Below, one piece after another: positions 6,685-13,042 of a stretch of 14,068 nt of DNA. Each line of letters starts with the position of its first letter. Positions within the stretch are counted from its first letter, which is position 1. The notes under the pieces are model-generated. The model saw only the letters and a program-made list of their open reading frames with translations. It had not been told where the DNA came from and searched no databases. The stretch is from Firmicutes bacterium CAG:460. GTDB lineage: Bacteria; Bacillota_I; Bacilli_A; RF39; UBA660. The stretch lies in contig FR899760.1 of NCBI GenBank assembly GCA_000437355.1, positions 1 to 14,068 of the forward strand, written 5' to 3'. The position numbers were made by a program, and so were the translations under genes.

Positions 6685-6715
6685 AAAAAAGAGTCATGTG
6701 CCTGACTCTTTTTTT
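6685..6715. terminator. Bidirectional terminator between hicB and ponA
   Basis: AAAAAAGAGTCA (6685-6696), loop TGTGCC, TGACTCTTTTTTT (6703-6715). The stem is followed by T on the plus strand and, by symmetry, on the minus strand, serving the two convergent genes. The ponA stop codon (6714-6716) overlaps its edge. Confidence 0.88.
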
Positions 6716-9263
6716 AATCTAATCCATAATTCTTTTCAGCGTCTGTATCATCACTAGGATTTGGTTTTATAATATCTTCAATGTTACTATCAATGTTTGA
6801 ATTTACTTTAATTGTTAGGTCATCACTCATATTTTTAGTAAATAGTGAGTATGCTGATTTTATTACATATGTTTTGTTACCTCCGGTGCTATTTGTTACT
6901 GTATAACTTGTACCATCAGTACGACCGAGGTAATTAAGGGTTCCATCATCATTTTTTTCATAAATGTTGTAACCTAGAGAACCTATATAAGTATTGTTAT
7001 AAGCAATTCTTTCTTCATAATACTTATTAGCACTGGTGTCATAATATTTATTGAAATAATCTTTTAAATAACTTGTGTTAATAGCATCTGGAGTTTTAAT
7101 TCCGTTCCATGTTAATTTTATCCTTGTGCCATCGAATGTATATGAACCATTTGTTGGAGAACTTAGTTTATCAAATCTTGCTGAAGTTTCAGTTGGTTCA
7201 GTACCTTCTTTAAATATTTCTGTATATCTTAAACTGTCTGGAGTAAATTCACTGGCAAGTTGAGTAGGGAATGTTTCTTTTTCAATTTCTACTTCAATGA
7301 TGCCACTTGGAACACTGAATGTTTTGTTTTTAGAATATACTCTAGATCCAACAGCTTTCATAACAGCATTTCTAACTCTACCACCGATTGTTGCTGTTAA
7401 ATAATGTTCTGAATTATTGATGTCATATCCAATCCATAAAGCTATTGAATATTCTGGGGAGTACGTAATGTTCCAAGCATCTCTAGTAGCTGATGCAGGA
7501 ATTCCTAATTTTTCAGTTGTTGCTTTATCTAAGTTTGTTGTACCAGATTTAGCAGCGATGTTTGTACCATTTACTTTGACACCACCAACACCACGTTCAG
7601 CAGCAGTCATTAAAATACTTGTAATCATGTAAGCGGTTTCTTCACTCATAACTTTGACTTTTTCATTTTGTTTTTTATATACTTTACCAGTATCTAGTAA
7701 AGTTACTTCTGTATATGAATATGGTTCAATATAGTATCCACCACGTCCATATGCTGCATATGCTGCAGACATTTGCACTGGACTTACACCATCAAAACCA
7801 CCGATAGCTGCAGATTCATAAAGTTCATCGCCATAGTTAATGCCTAGACTTTTTACAAATGTTTTAATATAATCTGGATTTTCTTTATTAACTGCTTGGA
7901 AAGCCCTTAATGCGGGGATATTTCTTGATGCTGCTAGAGCATCACGCATTGTCATTAAACCATTATATTTACCATCCGCATTCTTTATTGGTGTGCCATT
8001 TGTATAAGTTGTTTCTTCATCTAAGAATAAGGATGCTGGTGAACCATTTAAGTATTCAATGTAAGGTCCATAGTCAAATAGAATTTTGGCTGTTGACCCA
8101 GGTTGTCTTTTAATAGTTGCTCTGTTTGTTCCACGAGCTCCATAATTTCTACCACCAGATATTGCTGATAAGCCACCAGTTGTCATATCGGTAATAGCTA
8201 TACCTTCTTGCATTGCATCATTTGGAAACTTATATATTTCACCTTTTTCAAGTTTATTTAAAACCTCTTGAGCATCTTTATCAATTGTTGTTATAACTTT
8301 CATTGGAACTTCACGTAAGTCATATCCAGTATCACTTTTTATTTCATTAATTACATAGTCAATTGCTGCACGGCTTTCACCATTTCCATCAGCTTCTTTT
8401 TTTACTAATAAAGATTCAATGGGAATTTCTAAAACAGCATTTTTTTCTTCTTCAGTAATATATCCATGATTTACCATTAATGTTAAAACTGTTTTTTGAC
8501 GCTTTCTAGTATTGTTAGGGTAGGTATATGGGTTATACCAAACAGGATTTTGAAACATACCTGCAATAATTGATGCTTCAGCTAGAGAAATATCTGAAAC
8601 TGATTTACCAAAGAAGTTTTGACATGCTTGTTCAACTCCAGCAAAACCTGAGTTGTTTAGGGAACCTGTTGACCCAAACCATTGACTATTTACATAGAAC
8701 TCTATTATTTCTTCTTTTGTATAATTACTTTCTAGTTTAAATACTGCCATGTATATATCTTGAAATTTACGAATTATACCTTTTATACCATGACTTTCTT
8801 TATTAGAATATATTTGTTTTGCAACTTGCATTGTTAAGGTAGAACCTCCACCAGCTTTATCATTACCTAGGATTTGTCCAACACTTGCTTTGGCAAAACG
8901 GGCCATATCTAAACCATTATGTTGAAAGAACCTTGAGTCTTCAGTAGCAACAATAGCATCAATTAGAACTTCTGGTAATTCATCATAATTTACTAAAACT
9001 CTATCATATTGACCAAGTCTAGCAAGTTCAGTCTTACCATCATTAAAATATAATACACTAGACTCTTTTGAATACAATTTATCTTTATCAAAATCTGGTG
9101 AAGAAATAATTATGTAAAGAGCAAATACTAAAGCAATTGAAATTATAGCTATACCTGCAATTAAAATAATTGAAAGTATATTATCTTTAGTAAAAACTTT
9201 TTTATTTCCTTTTCCAGTCGATTTTTTCTTTAAATTAATTTTTTTTAATTTTAACTTTTTCAT
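6714..9263 (-). CDS. ponA: Class A penicillin-binding protein 1 (glycosyltransferase/transpeptidase)
   Basis: An 849-residue bifunctional peptidoglycan synthase anchored in the membrane. Order: Lys-rich cytoplasmic tail (1-28), one membrane helix (about 29-53), GT51 glycosyltransferase domain (about 75-260) with ATEDSRFF and catalytic E108, GGGSTLTMQVAKQ (138-150) and EEIIEFYVN; then the transpeptidase domain with S390-T-A-K393, SRN (446-448) and KSG (572-574). A fibronectin type III-like domain (about 700-805) and an acidic tail follow, as in Bacillus PBP1. ATG 9263 has AAAGGAG before it. The ATGA overlap with the recU stop indicates coupled translation from a recU-ponA transcript, the arrangement known in Bacillus. 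The N-terminal tail has no SRxxR motif of the type that binds GpsB. Confidence 0.95.
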   Translation of the reverse strand: MKKLKLKKINLKKKSTGKGNKKVFTKDNILSIILIAGIAIISIALVFALYIIISSPDFDKDKLYSKESSVLYFNDGKTELARLGQYDRVLVNYDELPEVLIDAIVATEDSRFFQHNGLDMARFAKASVGQILGNDKAGGGSTLTMQVAKQIYSNKESHGIKGIIRKFQDIYMAVFKLESNYTKEEIIEFYVNSQWFGSTGSLNNSGFAGVEQACQNFFGKSVSDISLAEASIIAGMFQNPVWYNPYTYPNNTRKRQKTVLTLMVNHGYITEEEKNAVLEIPIESLLVKKEADGNGESRAAIDYVINEIKSDTGYDLREVPMKVITTIDKDAQEVLNKLEKGEIYKFPNDAMQEGIAITDMTTGGLSAISGGRNYGARGTNRATIKRQPGSTAKILFDYGPYIEYLNGSPASLFLDEETTYTNGTPIKNADGKYNGLMTMRDALAASRNIPALRAFQAVNKENPDYIKTFVKSLGINYGDELYESAAIGGFDGVSPVQMSAAYAAYGRGGYYIEPYSYTEVTLLDTGKVYKKQNEKVKVMSEETAYMITSILMTAAERGVGGVKVNGTNIAAKSGTTNLDKATTEKLGIPASATRDAWNITYSPEYSIALWIGYDINNSEHYLTATIGGRVRNAVMKAVGSRVYSKNKTFSVPSGIIEVEIEKETFPTQLASEFTPDSLRYTEIFKEGTEPTETSARFDKLSSPTNGSYTFDGTRIKLTWNGIKTPDAINTSYLKDYFNKYYDTSANKYYEERIAYNNTYIGSLGYNIYEKNDDGTLNYLGRTDGTSYTVTNSTGGNKTYVIKSAYSLFTKNMSDDLTIKVNSNIDSNIEDIIKPNPSDDTDAEKNYGLD

Positions 9264-9805
9264 ATTATCTCCTTTAATTTACTTAAATAATCTAATCCTT
9301 TTAAAGTCATATTTATTTTTATTCCATTTTTTTCTAGATATTCATAAGGAATACTTTTTCTTGTTTCATTATCAATAAAGTTTAGAAAATCTTTACCCAT
9401 TAATATAAAATATTCATCATTCATACTTATTATTAAGAATACAATACCTTGATGGTTTTGGATATTTCTTATATGTTTTATTTGATGAGGATGGACATTG
9501 GATAAGGGAAAAGAAGTTTTATTATTAGTTTCTTTTGCATCAAATTCAATGTATTTTCCTCGATATATTCCATTAAAGTCTAGTGTGGATGGCATTTCAT
9601 AAAAAGCATCTGTTATTCTTTTACCATAAGAACAATATTCAGTTTTTACAACTCTAATTGGAGTTGGCTTTTTATAAATGTAGGCGATATCATTATCTCT
9701 ATAGTAAGTATTTTCTTGTTCAATTAAATATTCAAGACTCATACCACGATTTTTATGAGATATTTCCTTTTTATATGTTTTTTTAATATTATTAGGATAT
9801 AACAT
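9260..9805 (-). CDS. recU: Holliday junction resolvase RecU
   Basis: A 181-residue structure-specific endonuclease that resolves four-way junctions during recombination and chromosome segregation in Firmicutes. The N-terminal NRGMSLEYLIEQEN (19-32) is the family entry motif. The PD-(D/E)xK core is seen as LDFNG (75-79, D76) and YIEFDAKET (85-93, D89 and K91), followed by FPLSNVHPHQIKHI (99-112). The second acidic position is Asp where Bacillus subtilis has Glu, a conservative change. The length is a little under the usual 200. ATG 9805 is preceded by AGGTGAT and a 3-base spacer. It is the first gene of the recU-ponA operon. Confidence 0.93.
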   Translation of the reverse strand: MLYPNNIKKTYKKEISHKNRGMSLEYLIEQENTYYRDNDIAYIYKKPTPIRVVKTEYCSYGKRITDAFYEMPSTLDFNGIYRGKYIEFDAKETNNKTSFPLSNVHPHQIKHIRNIQNHQGIVFLIISMNDEYFILMGKDFLNFIDNETRKSIPYEYLEKNGIKINMTLKGLDYLSKLKEII

Positions 9806-9821
9806 TTAATCACCTAGAGGT

Positions 9822-9850
9822 ATTATAACATATTTTTAAGTTTTTTTGAA
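9822..9850 (-). promoter_or_regulatory. Promoter of recU-ponA
   Basis: On the minus strand, TTCAAA (9850-9845) and TATAAT (9827-9822) are 17 bases apart, with TGT directly before the -10. The -10 is perfect and the -35 matches at 4 of 6 bases. Confidence 0.65.
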
Positions 9851-9900
9851 GATAGGTAGCCTTATTTGTCAAATATAGACAATAAAAGTTTTGACTTCTT

Positions 9901-9928
9901 TTGTCGAAAGTAATGTTTTTTTTAGAAT
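9901..9928 (+). promoter_or_regulatory. Weak candidate promoter upstream of a small ORF
   Basis: TTGTCG (9901-9906) and TAGAAT (9923-9928) are 16 bases apart on the plus strand. The rest of the 9806-10103 gap holds the recU promoter, the small ORF and the gpsB promoter, and nothing else that I can recognise. Confidence 0.3.
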
Positions 9929-9963
9929 TTTGGTGTATTATTTTAATGGTGAAGGAAATGAGA

Positions 9964-10068
9964 ATGGAATACTATATAAATATAATGATGGAAAATTTAG
10001 ATTGGGGTACTTTGAATGTCCCATTTTTGGATGTGGAAGAAATTAGTAATGGGAGAGATATTGACTAA
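9964..10068 (+). CDS. Possible small protein, 34 residues, unknown function
   Basis: An open frame from ATG 9964 to TAA 10066-10068 encodes an acidic 34-residue peptide starting MEYYINIMMENLDWG and ending EISNGRDID. GAAGGA (9951-9956) lies 7 bases before the ATG, a normal ribosome binding site; a second in-frame ATG at 9958 is too close to that site. It sits between recU and gpsB, and its stop codon overlaps the -35 box of the gpsB promoter. No family is recognised and there is no membrane segment. The ribosome binding site is the main support; chance occurrence is quite possible in AT-rich DNA. Confidence 0.35.
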   Translation: MEYYINIMMENLDWGTLNVPFLDVEEISNGRDID

Positions 10069-10089
10069 TCTAAAAATTTAAGATATAAT
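10061..10089 (+). promoter_or_regulatory. Sigma-A promoter of gpsB (and probably rnpB)
   Basis: TTGACT (10061-10066) and TATAAT (10084-10089) are separated by exactly 17 bases. Transcription would start near 10096, just before the ribosome binding site AGGTGAT (10102-10108). I see no separate promoter for rnpB, so this promoter may supply the RNA as well. Confidence 0.85.
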
Positions 10090-10112
10090 TTTCTTGTTAG
10101 TAGGTGATATTT

Positions 10113-10439
10113 TTGTATAACGATCGATTATATTTAACTCCTCAAGAAATACTTGAGAAAGAATTTAAGATTGATGCCAGGGGATATCGACCTCAAGAAG
10201 TTGATAAGTTTTTGGATATGGTTATCCGTGATTATACGGAATATTCTAATATTGTAAGAAAATTAGAAAAAGATATTAAAGATTTAACTGATGATAATAT
10301 TAAGTTAAAACAAGAAATAAGAAGACTTCAAGAAGTAGCAAGTACAAGTAGTGATGCACCTTCTAGAAGTATGAATAATGTTGATTTATTAAAAAGAATT
10401 AGTCAACTTGAAAAAGTAGTTTATGGAAATAATGAATAA
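10113..10439 (+). CDS. gpsB: Cell division and peptidoglycan-synthesis regulator GpsB (DivIVA family)
   Basis: A 108-residue cytosolic coiled-coil protein that binds the inner membrane face and steers penicillin-binding proteins between side wall and septum. The N-terminal DivIVA-like domain contains LTPQEILEKEFK (8-19) and RGYRPQEVDKFLDM (23-36); Y25, D31 and D35, which line the PBP-binding groove in Bacillus GpsB, are conserved. A coiled coil (about 40-75), a linker, and the C-terminal trimerising segment DLLKRISQLEKVVYG (91-105) follow. I choose TTG 10113 over GTG 10104. The GTG lies inside the ribosome binding site, and starting at TTG lets the protein align with Bacillus GpsB without gaps from residue 1. 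The stop codon is shared with the start of rnpB. Confidence 0.92.
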   Translation: MYNDRLYLTPQEILEKEFKIDARGYRPQEVDKFLDMVIRDYTEYSNIVRKLEKDIKDLTDDNIKLKQEIRRLQEVASTSSDAPSRSMNNVDLLKRISQLEKVVYGNNE

Positions 10440-10782
10440 TCTAGTGGCAAATGCTATATAAAATAGTTATATAGAGGAAAGTCCATGCTCGCACAGACTG
10501 CGATGTCTGTAGTGTTTGTGCTTAGGGAAAAAATAACCTAAGGTAGTGTATGCTAACGGCTTCGAGGAAACCTTAAATGGTTTTATTAGATATAAAAGTG
10601 CCAAAGAGACGAGTTACAAGGGAAACTTTGTAGGTGGAACGTGGTAAACCCCGCAAGCGAGAAACCCAAATTATGGTAGGGGAGCTTAAAGTAAAGAAAT
10701 GAATTTACTTTGGGTGCAGAAATGTAAGATAAATATTTGCCTCTTCTTTATGAAGAACAAAACATGGCTTATTAAGATTATT
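10435..10782 (+). ncRNA. rnpB: RNase P RNA, Bacillus (B) type
   Basis: The catalytic RNA that removes the 5' leader of tRNA precursors. Conserved blocks are GAGGAAAGTCCATGCTCGC (from 10474), GTGGAACGTGGTAAACCCC, GCGAGAAACCCAAAT, GGTAGGGGA (with the GGT that pairs with tRNA CCA), and AACAAAACATGGCTTA near the 3' end. Helices I can place: P1 10435-10442 with 10775-10782, P2 10446-10452 with 10735-10741, P3 10454-10460 with 10468-10474, P18 10688-10695 with 10704-10711, and P19 near 10742-10757. At about 348 bases it is roughly 50 shorter than the Bacillus subtilis RNA. P1 overlaps the end of gpsB, so the RNA may be processed from the gpsB message. Ends are accurate to a few bases. Confidence 0.95.
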
Positions 10783-10794
10783 TTTTATTTTTTT
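10775..10794 (+). terminator. Probable rnpB 3' end and terminator
   Basis: The 3' strand of P1 is followed by T6-A-T7 (10781-10794). The P1 helix is AT-rich, so termination may be leaky. No promoter is visible between here and the next start codon at 10820, and read-through could supply rodZ-pgsA. Confidence 0.5.
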
Positions 10795-10819
10795 GATTTG
10801 AAAAAGGAGTGAAAAAGTT

Positions 10820-11296
10820 TTGAACGAAATTGGTGAGGAGCTTCAGTATGCAAGGGAGTCATCAGGTGTTAGTTTAAATGAAGCAAGTAAAGATTTAAAT
10901 ATTAAAGTAGAAATACTAGAAAATATTGAAGATGGAAGAACAGGAGCATTTAAAGATATATTTGAGTTAAAAGAATATATATCTAGTTATGCTAAATATT
11001 TAGGTTTAAATGAAGAAGAATTAATAGATGAATTTAATGAGTATATGTTTGAATATACTTCAAAAATACCTATTAAAGAAATTGAGAAAACTATTGAACT
11101 TAAGATAAAAGAAGAAAAAAAAGAAGATGATGAAATAGCATCTCCATATACAAAAAAGACTAAAAAATATAATAAATGGGTTTATATAACAATTTATGCT
11201 TTAATATTTTTATTAGTTTTATTTACAATTGTGTGGTCAGTTAAACAAGTTACTATAAATCGAAATGTTACTGATACAATAAGTTATGGAAGGTAG
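10820..11296 (+). CDS. rodZ: Short RodZ-like helix-turn-helix membrane protein
   Basis: 158 residues. The N-terminal helix-turn-helix (about 3-70, with IGEELQYARESSGVSLNEAS and the following EYISSYAKYLGL) is the RodZ/YmfM type, which in rod-shaped bacteria binds MreB on the cytoplasmic side. A charged linker, basic KKTKKYNK and one membrane helix (about 120-140) follow. Only about 18 residues lie outside, so the periplasmic/extracellular DUF4115-like domain of longer RodZ proteins is missing. The start is TTG 10820 after AAAAAGGAG (10801-10809). Its position directly before pgsA matches ymfM-pgsA of Bacillus. It is probably a cell-shape factor; a role for the missing domain cannot be judged. 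Confidence 0.8.
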   Translation: MNEIGEELQYARESSGVSLNEASKDLNIKVEILENIEDGRTGAFKDIFELKEYISSYAKYLGLNEEELIDEFNEYMFEYTSKIPIKEIEKTIELKIKEEKKEDDEIASPYTKKTKKYNKWVYITIYALIFLLVLFTIVWSVKQVTINRNVTDTISYGR

Positions 11297-11304
11297 GAAA
11301 GTTT

Positions 11305-11907
11305 ATGAATTTACCAAATAAAATTACAATTACAAGAATATGTTTATCAGTTTTATTACTTGTGATGCTTTTACTTCCGTGGAGCCAACTTGGAGTAGAA
11401 TTTCCTGTTTATCAAGTAGTTAATATAAATGTTAATTTAAAATATATTATTGCAGGTATTATATTTTTAATAGCATCGACATCAGATTTTTTAGATGGAT
11501 ATTTAGCTCGTAAAAATAATATGGTTACGGATTTTGGAAAAGTAATGGATGCTATTGCAGATAAATTACTTGTTAATGGTTTACTTATTATTTTAGCTTA
11601 TGATAGAATTATTTCTATTGTTATACCAGTTGTTATTATTTCAAGAGATATAGTTGTTGACTCTTGTAAAATGATTTCTGGACAAAATGGTAAAGTTGTG
11701 GCAGCATCAATACTTGGAAAAATAAAAACTATTTGTATGATGAGTGGTCTTACTCTTACTATGTTTTATAATTTACCATTTGAACTTATTGGGTTCCCTG
11801 TTGCAGATATTTTATTAATTGCTGCAGTGGTATTATCAGTAATTTCTGGATGTCAATATTTCTATGGAGTTAGAGATATATTATTTCCAAAAAAGAAAGC
11901 AAAATAA
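11305..11907 (+). CDS. pgsA: CDP-diacylglycerol-glycerol-3-phosphate 3-phosphatidyltransferase
   Basis: A 200-residue integral membrane enzyme that makes phosphatidylglycerol phosphate from CDP-diacylglycerol and glycerol-3-phosphate, the committed step to phosphatidylglycerol. The CDP-alcohol phosphotransferase signature is complete: D61, D64-G65, A68-R69, G78, D82 and D86. The N-terminal LPNKITITRI is typical of PgsA. Several hydrophobic helices span the protein. ATG 11305 follows TAGGAAAG and begins 8 bases after the rodZ stop, so the two genes are cotranscribed. It is not followed by cinA-recA as in Bacillus. Confidence 0.93.
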   Translation: MNLPNKITITRICLSVLLLVMLLLPWSQLGVEFPVYQVVNINVNLKYIIAGIIFLIASTSDFLDGYLARKNNMVTDFGKVMDAIADKLLVNGLLIILAYDRIISIVIPVVIISRDIVVDSCKMISGQNGKVVAASILGKIKTICMMSGLTLTMFYNLPFELIGFPVADILLIAAVVLSVISGCQYFYGVRDILFPKKKAK

Positions 11908-11934
11908 AAGGATGCGAATGCATCTTTTATTTTG
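11900..11934. terminator. Bidirectional terminator between pgsA and the DUF4282-like gene
   Basis: CAAAATAAAAGGATGC (11900-11915), loop GAAT, GCATCTTTTATTTTG (11920-11934): 15 base pairs with a single bulged G. The stem contains the stop codons of both convergent genes (11905-11907 and 11927-11929). Confidence 0.85.
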
Positions 11935-12376
11935 TTTCTTTTTCTTCTTTAGCTTCTTTTTTTGCTACTTTAGGTTTGATATTTTCATTAATTTCTTTTG
12001 TGTTTTTCCAAATCATAATATTAATCATCATTAATTCATAAGCAATTCTTATAATGATTGGTCCAAATATTAATGTTAATAAAAATGAAACGAAACTAGT
12101 TGATATTAAACCGAATGAGAATAATATAACGAATATTGTAAGTGAAATGTATACAACCTTTAAAATAGGTTCGATTAACATTGTTTTAAAATCTAATAAA
12201 TCTTTTAGTTTTTTTAGATTTTCACTTACTTGTTTATCACTTTTAACAAACATAAAGTAAACCATGATACCTGCTGCAATAGCAATAATAAAAGCAATTA
12301 TTGTCCAGATAAGGGTTCCGGCAACATTTGCAGCTGCTTTTGTTGTTTCACCAGCTATATAATCGTAATCGTACAT
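11927..12376 (-). CDS. Small multi-spanning membrane protein, DUF4282-like
   Basis: 149 residues. An N-terminal hydrophobic helix (about 19-44) is followed by a short charged stretch and then LDFKTMLIEPILKVVYI and two more membrane helices (about 72-92 and 96-118). A RIAYELMMINIMIWKNTKEINENI segment and a Lys/Glu-rich cytoplasmic tail end the protein. The FKTMLIEPILKVVY start and the RIAYEL...EN end resemble the DUF4282 family, whose function is unknown. ATG 12376 has AAAGGAG before it. It is a single-gene unit with its own promoter (12400-12428), convergent with pgsA. Confidence 0.6.
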   Translation of the reverse strand: MYDYDYIAGETTKAAANVAGTLIWTIIAFIIAIAAGIMVYFMFVKSDKQVSENLKKLKDLLDFKTMLIEPILKVVYISLTIFVILFSFGLISTSFVSFLLTLIFGPIIIRIAYELMMINIMIWKNTKEINENIKPKVAKKEAKEEKETK

Positions 12377-12399
12377 TTTTTTAGCTCCTTTCTATTAAT

Positions 12400-12428
12400 A
12401 TATTAGCAAAAATATAAAATTATTACAA
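12400..12428 (-). promoter_or_regulatory. Promoter of the DUF4282-like gene
   Basis: On the minus strand, TTGTAA (12428-12423) and TAATAT (12405-12400) are 17 bases apart, with TGC before the -10. It lies back to back with the Nudix promoter. Confidence 0.55.
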
Positions 12429-12435
12429 GAATAAA

Positions 12436-12464
12436 TTGTCAAAAAAGAAAGAATTTGATACAAT
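12436..12464 (+). promoter_or_regulatory. Promoter of the Nudix gene
   Basis: TTGTCA (12436-12441) and TACAAT (12459-12464) are 17 bases apart, with TGA before the -10. The ribosome binding region before ATG 12483 (TGGTG) is weak. Confidence 0.75.
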
Positions 12465-12482
12465 GTAGCTGGTGTAGTAAAA

Positions 12483-12998
12483 ATGATAGAAATAGTAAAA
12501 AATAAAAATAATTTGTTAGAAAGTGATATAAATAATAAAGTTACTCGAGTTAAAGCTTTAATAATAACTAGTGATAATAAAATATTATTAGGTCATTCAC
12601 ATTGTGAATATCAATTTCCTGGTGGACATATTGAAACTGGTGAAGACTTGCTTTTGGGACTTCGTAGGGAACTTAAAGAGGAAACGGGATTAGAGTTTGA
12701 TACAAGTAACTTAAATCCGTTTGTGGTGAGAAATTCTTATTATAAGGATTATCCAAGTGAAAATGTTAATACTAAAATAGTAATTTATTATTATGTAATA
12801 AATGATGATAGGGTACCAGATTTAAAAAATACTAATTATACATTAGAAGAATTAGATGGTAATTTTAGTTTAAGATATATTCCTTTAGAAATAGTTAATG
12901 ATGTTTTAAAAGAGAATATGGAAATGTCTGGAGATACAAGTGGAATTTCTAGAGAAATGCTTGAAGTATTAGATTGTTTTAATAAAATAAATGTATAA
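12483..12998 (+). CDS. Nudix hydrolase
   Basis: 171 residues with a complete Nudix box (48-70): G48, five residues, E54, seven residues, R62-E63-L64, E66-E67, G69. QFPGGHIETGE just before and within the box is typical. Such enzymes hydrolyse nucleoside diphosphates linked to another group (nucleotide sugars, dinucleotides, oxidised dNTPs); the substrate cannot be read from this sequence. It has its own promoter. It lies upstream of sigG, in the place held by spoIIGA-sigE in Bacillus, and no firm terminator separates the two, so read-through into sigG is possible. Confidence 0.88.
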   Translation: MIEIVKNKNNLLESDINNKVTRVKALIITSDNKILLGHSHCEYQFPGGHIETGEDLLLGLRRELKEETGLEFDTSNLNPFVVRNSYYKDYPSENVNTKIVIYYYVINDDRVPDLKNTNYTLEELDGNFSLRYIPLEIVNDVLKENMEMSGDTSGISREMLEVLDCFNKINV

Positions 12999-13022
12999 AA
13001 ATAATAAATCCTTGCCATAAAT
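12993..13022 (+). promoter_or_regulatory. Weak candidate forespore (sigma-G-like) promoter of sigG
   Basis: GTATA (12993-12997) fits the -35 of forespore sigma factors. CATAAAT lies 18 bases on (13016-13022) and matches only the first half of the sigma-G -10. Starting here, the transcript would begin near 13028 and lack the left arm of the hairpin at 13003-13040. Confidence 0.25.
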
Positions 13023-13040
13023 AATGGGAAAGGATTTATT
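13003..13040 (+). promoter_or_regulatory. Hairpin that sequesters the sigG ribosome binding site
   Basis: AATAAATCCTT (13003-13013) pairs perfectly with AAGGATTTATT (13030-13040), with an inner CCAT/ATGG pair (13015-13018, 13024-13027). The right arm contains most of the Shine-Dalgarno sequence GGGAAAGGAT of sigG, 3 bases before ATG 13043. It is not followed by a proper T run (TTATTTTATGG), so it looks more like translational control than termination. Confidence 0.6.
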
Positions 13041-13042
13041 TT

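Noticed and set aside
7075..8113. Three plus-strand open frames (62-71 residues) inside ponA
   Set aside because: They lie opposite conserved transpeptidase and fibronectin-like coding sequence and have no ribosome binding sites or recognisable products.
10104..10112. GTG 10104 as the gpsB start
   Set aside because: It is part of the ribosome binding site AGGTGAT; TTG 10113 gives a gap-free N-terminus compared with Bacillus GpsB.
12054..12260. Plus-strand open frame inside the DUF4282-like gene
   Set aside because: The minus-strand gene has a promoter, a strong ribosome binding site and a coherent three-helix membrane protein; the plus frame has none of these.
12836..13018. Minus-strand open frame over the end of the Nudix gene
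   Set aside because: It has no ribosome binding site, runs opposite Nudix coding sequence, and its product looks like a reverse translation of AT-rich codons.
13003..13040. The hairpin before sigG as a terminator of the Nudix gene
   Set aside because: The stem is AT-rich and followed by TTATTTTATGG rather than a T run, and its right arm is the sigG ribosome binding site. Weak termination is still possible.
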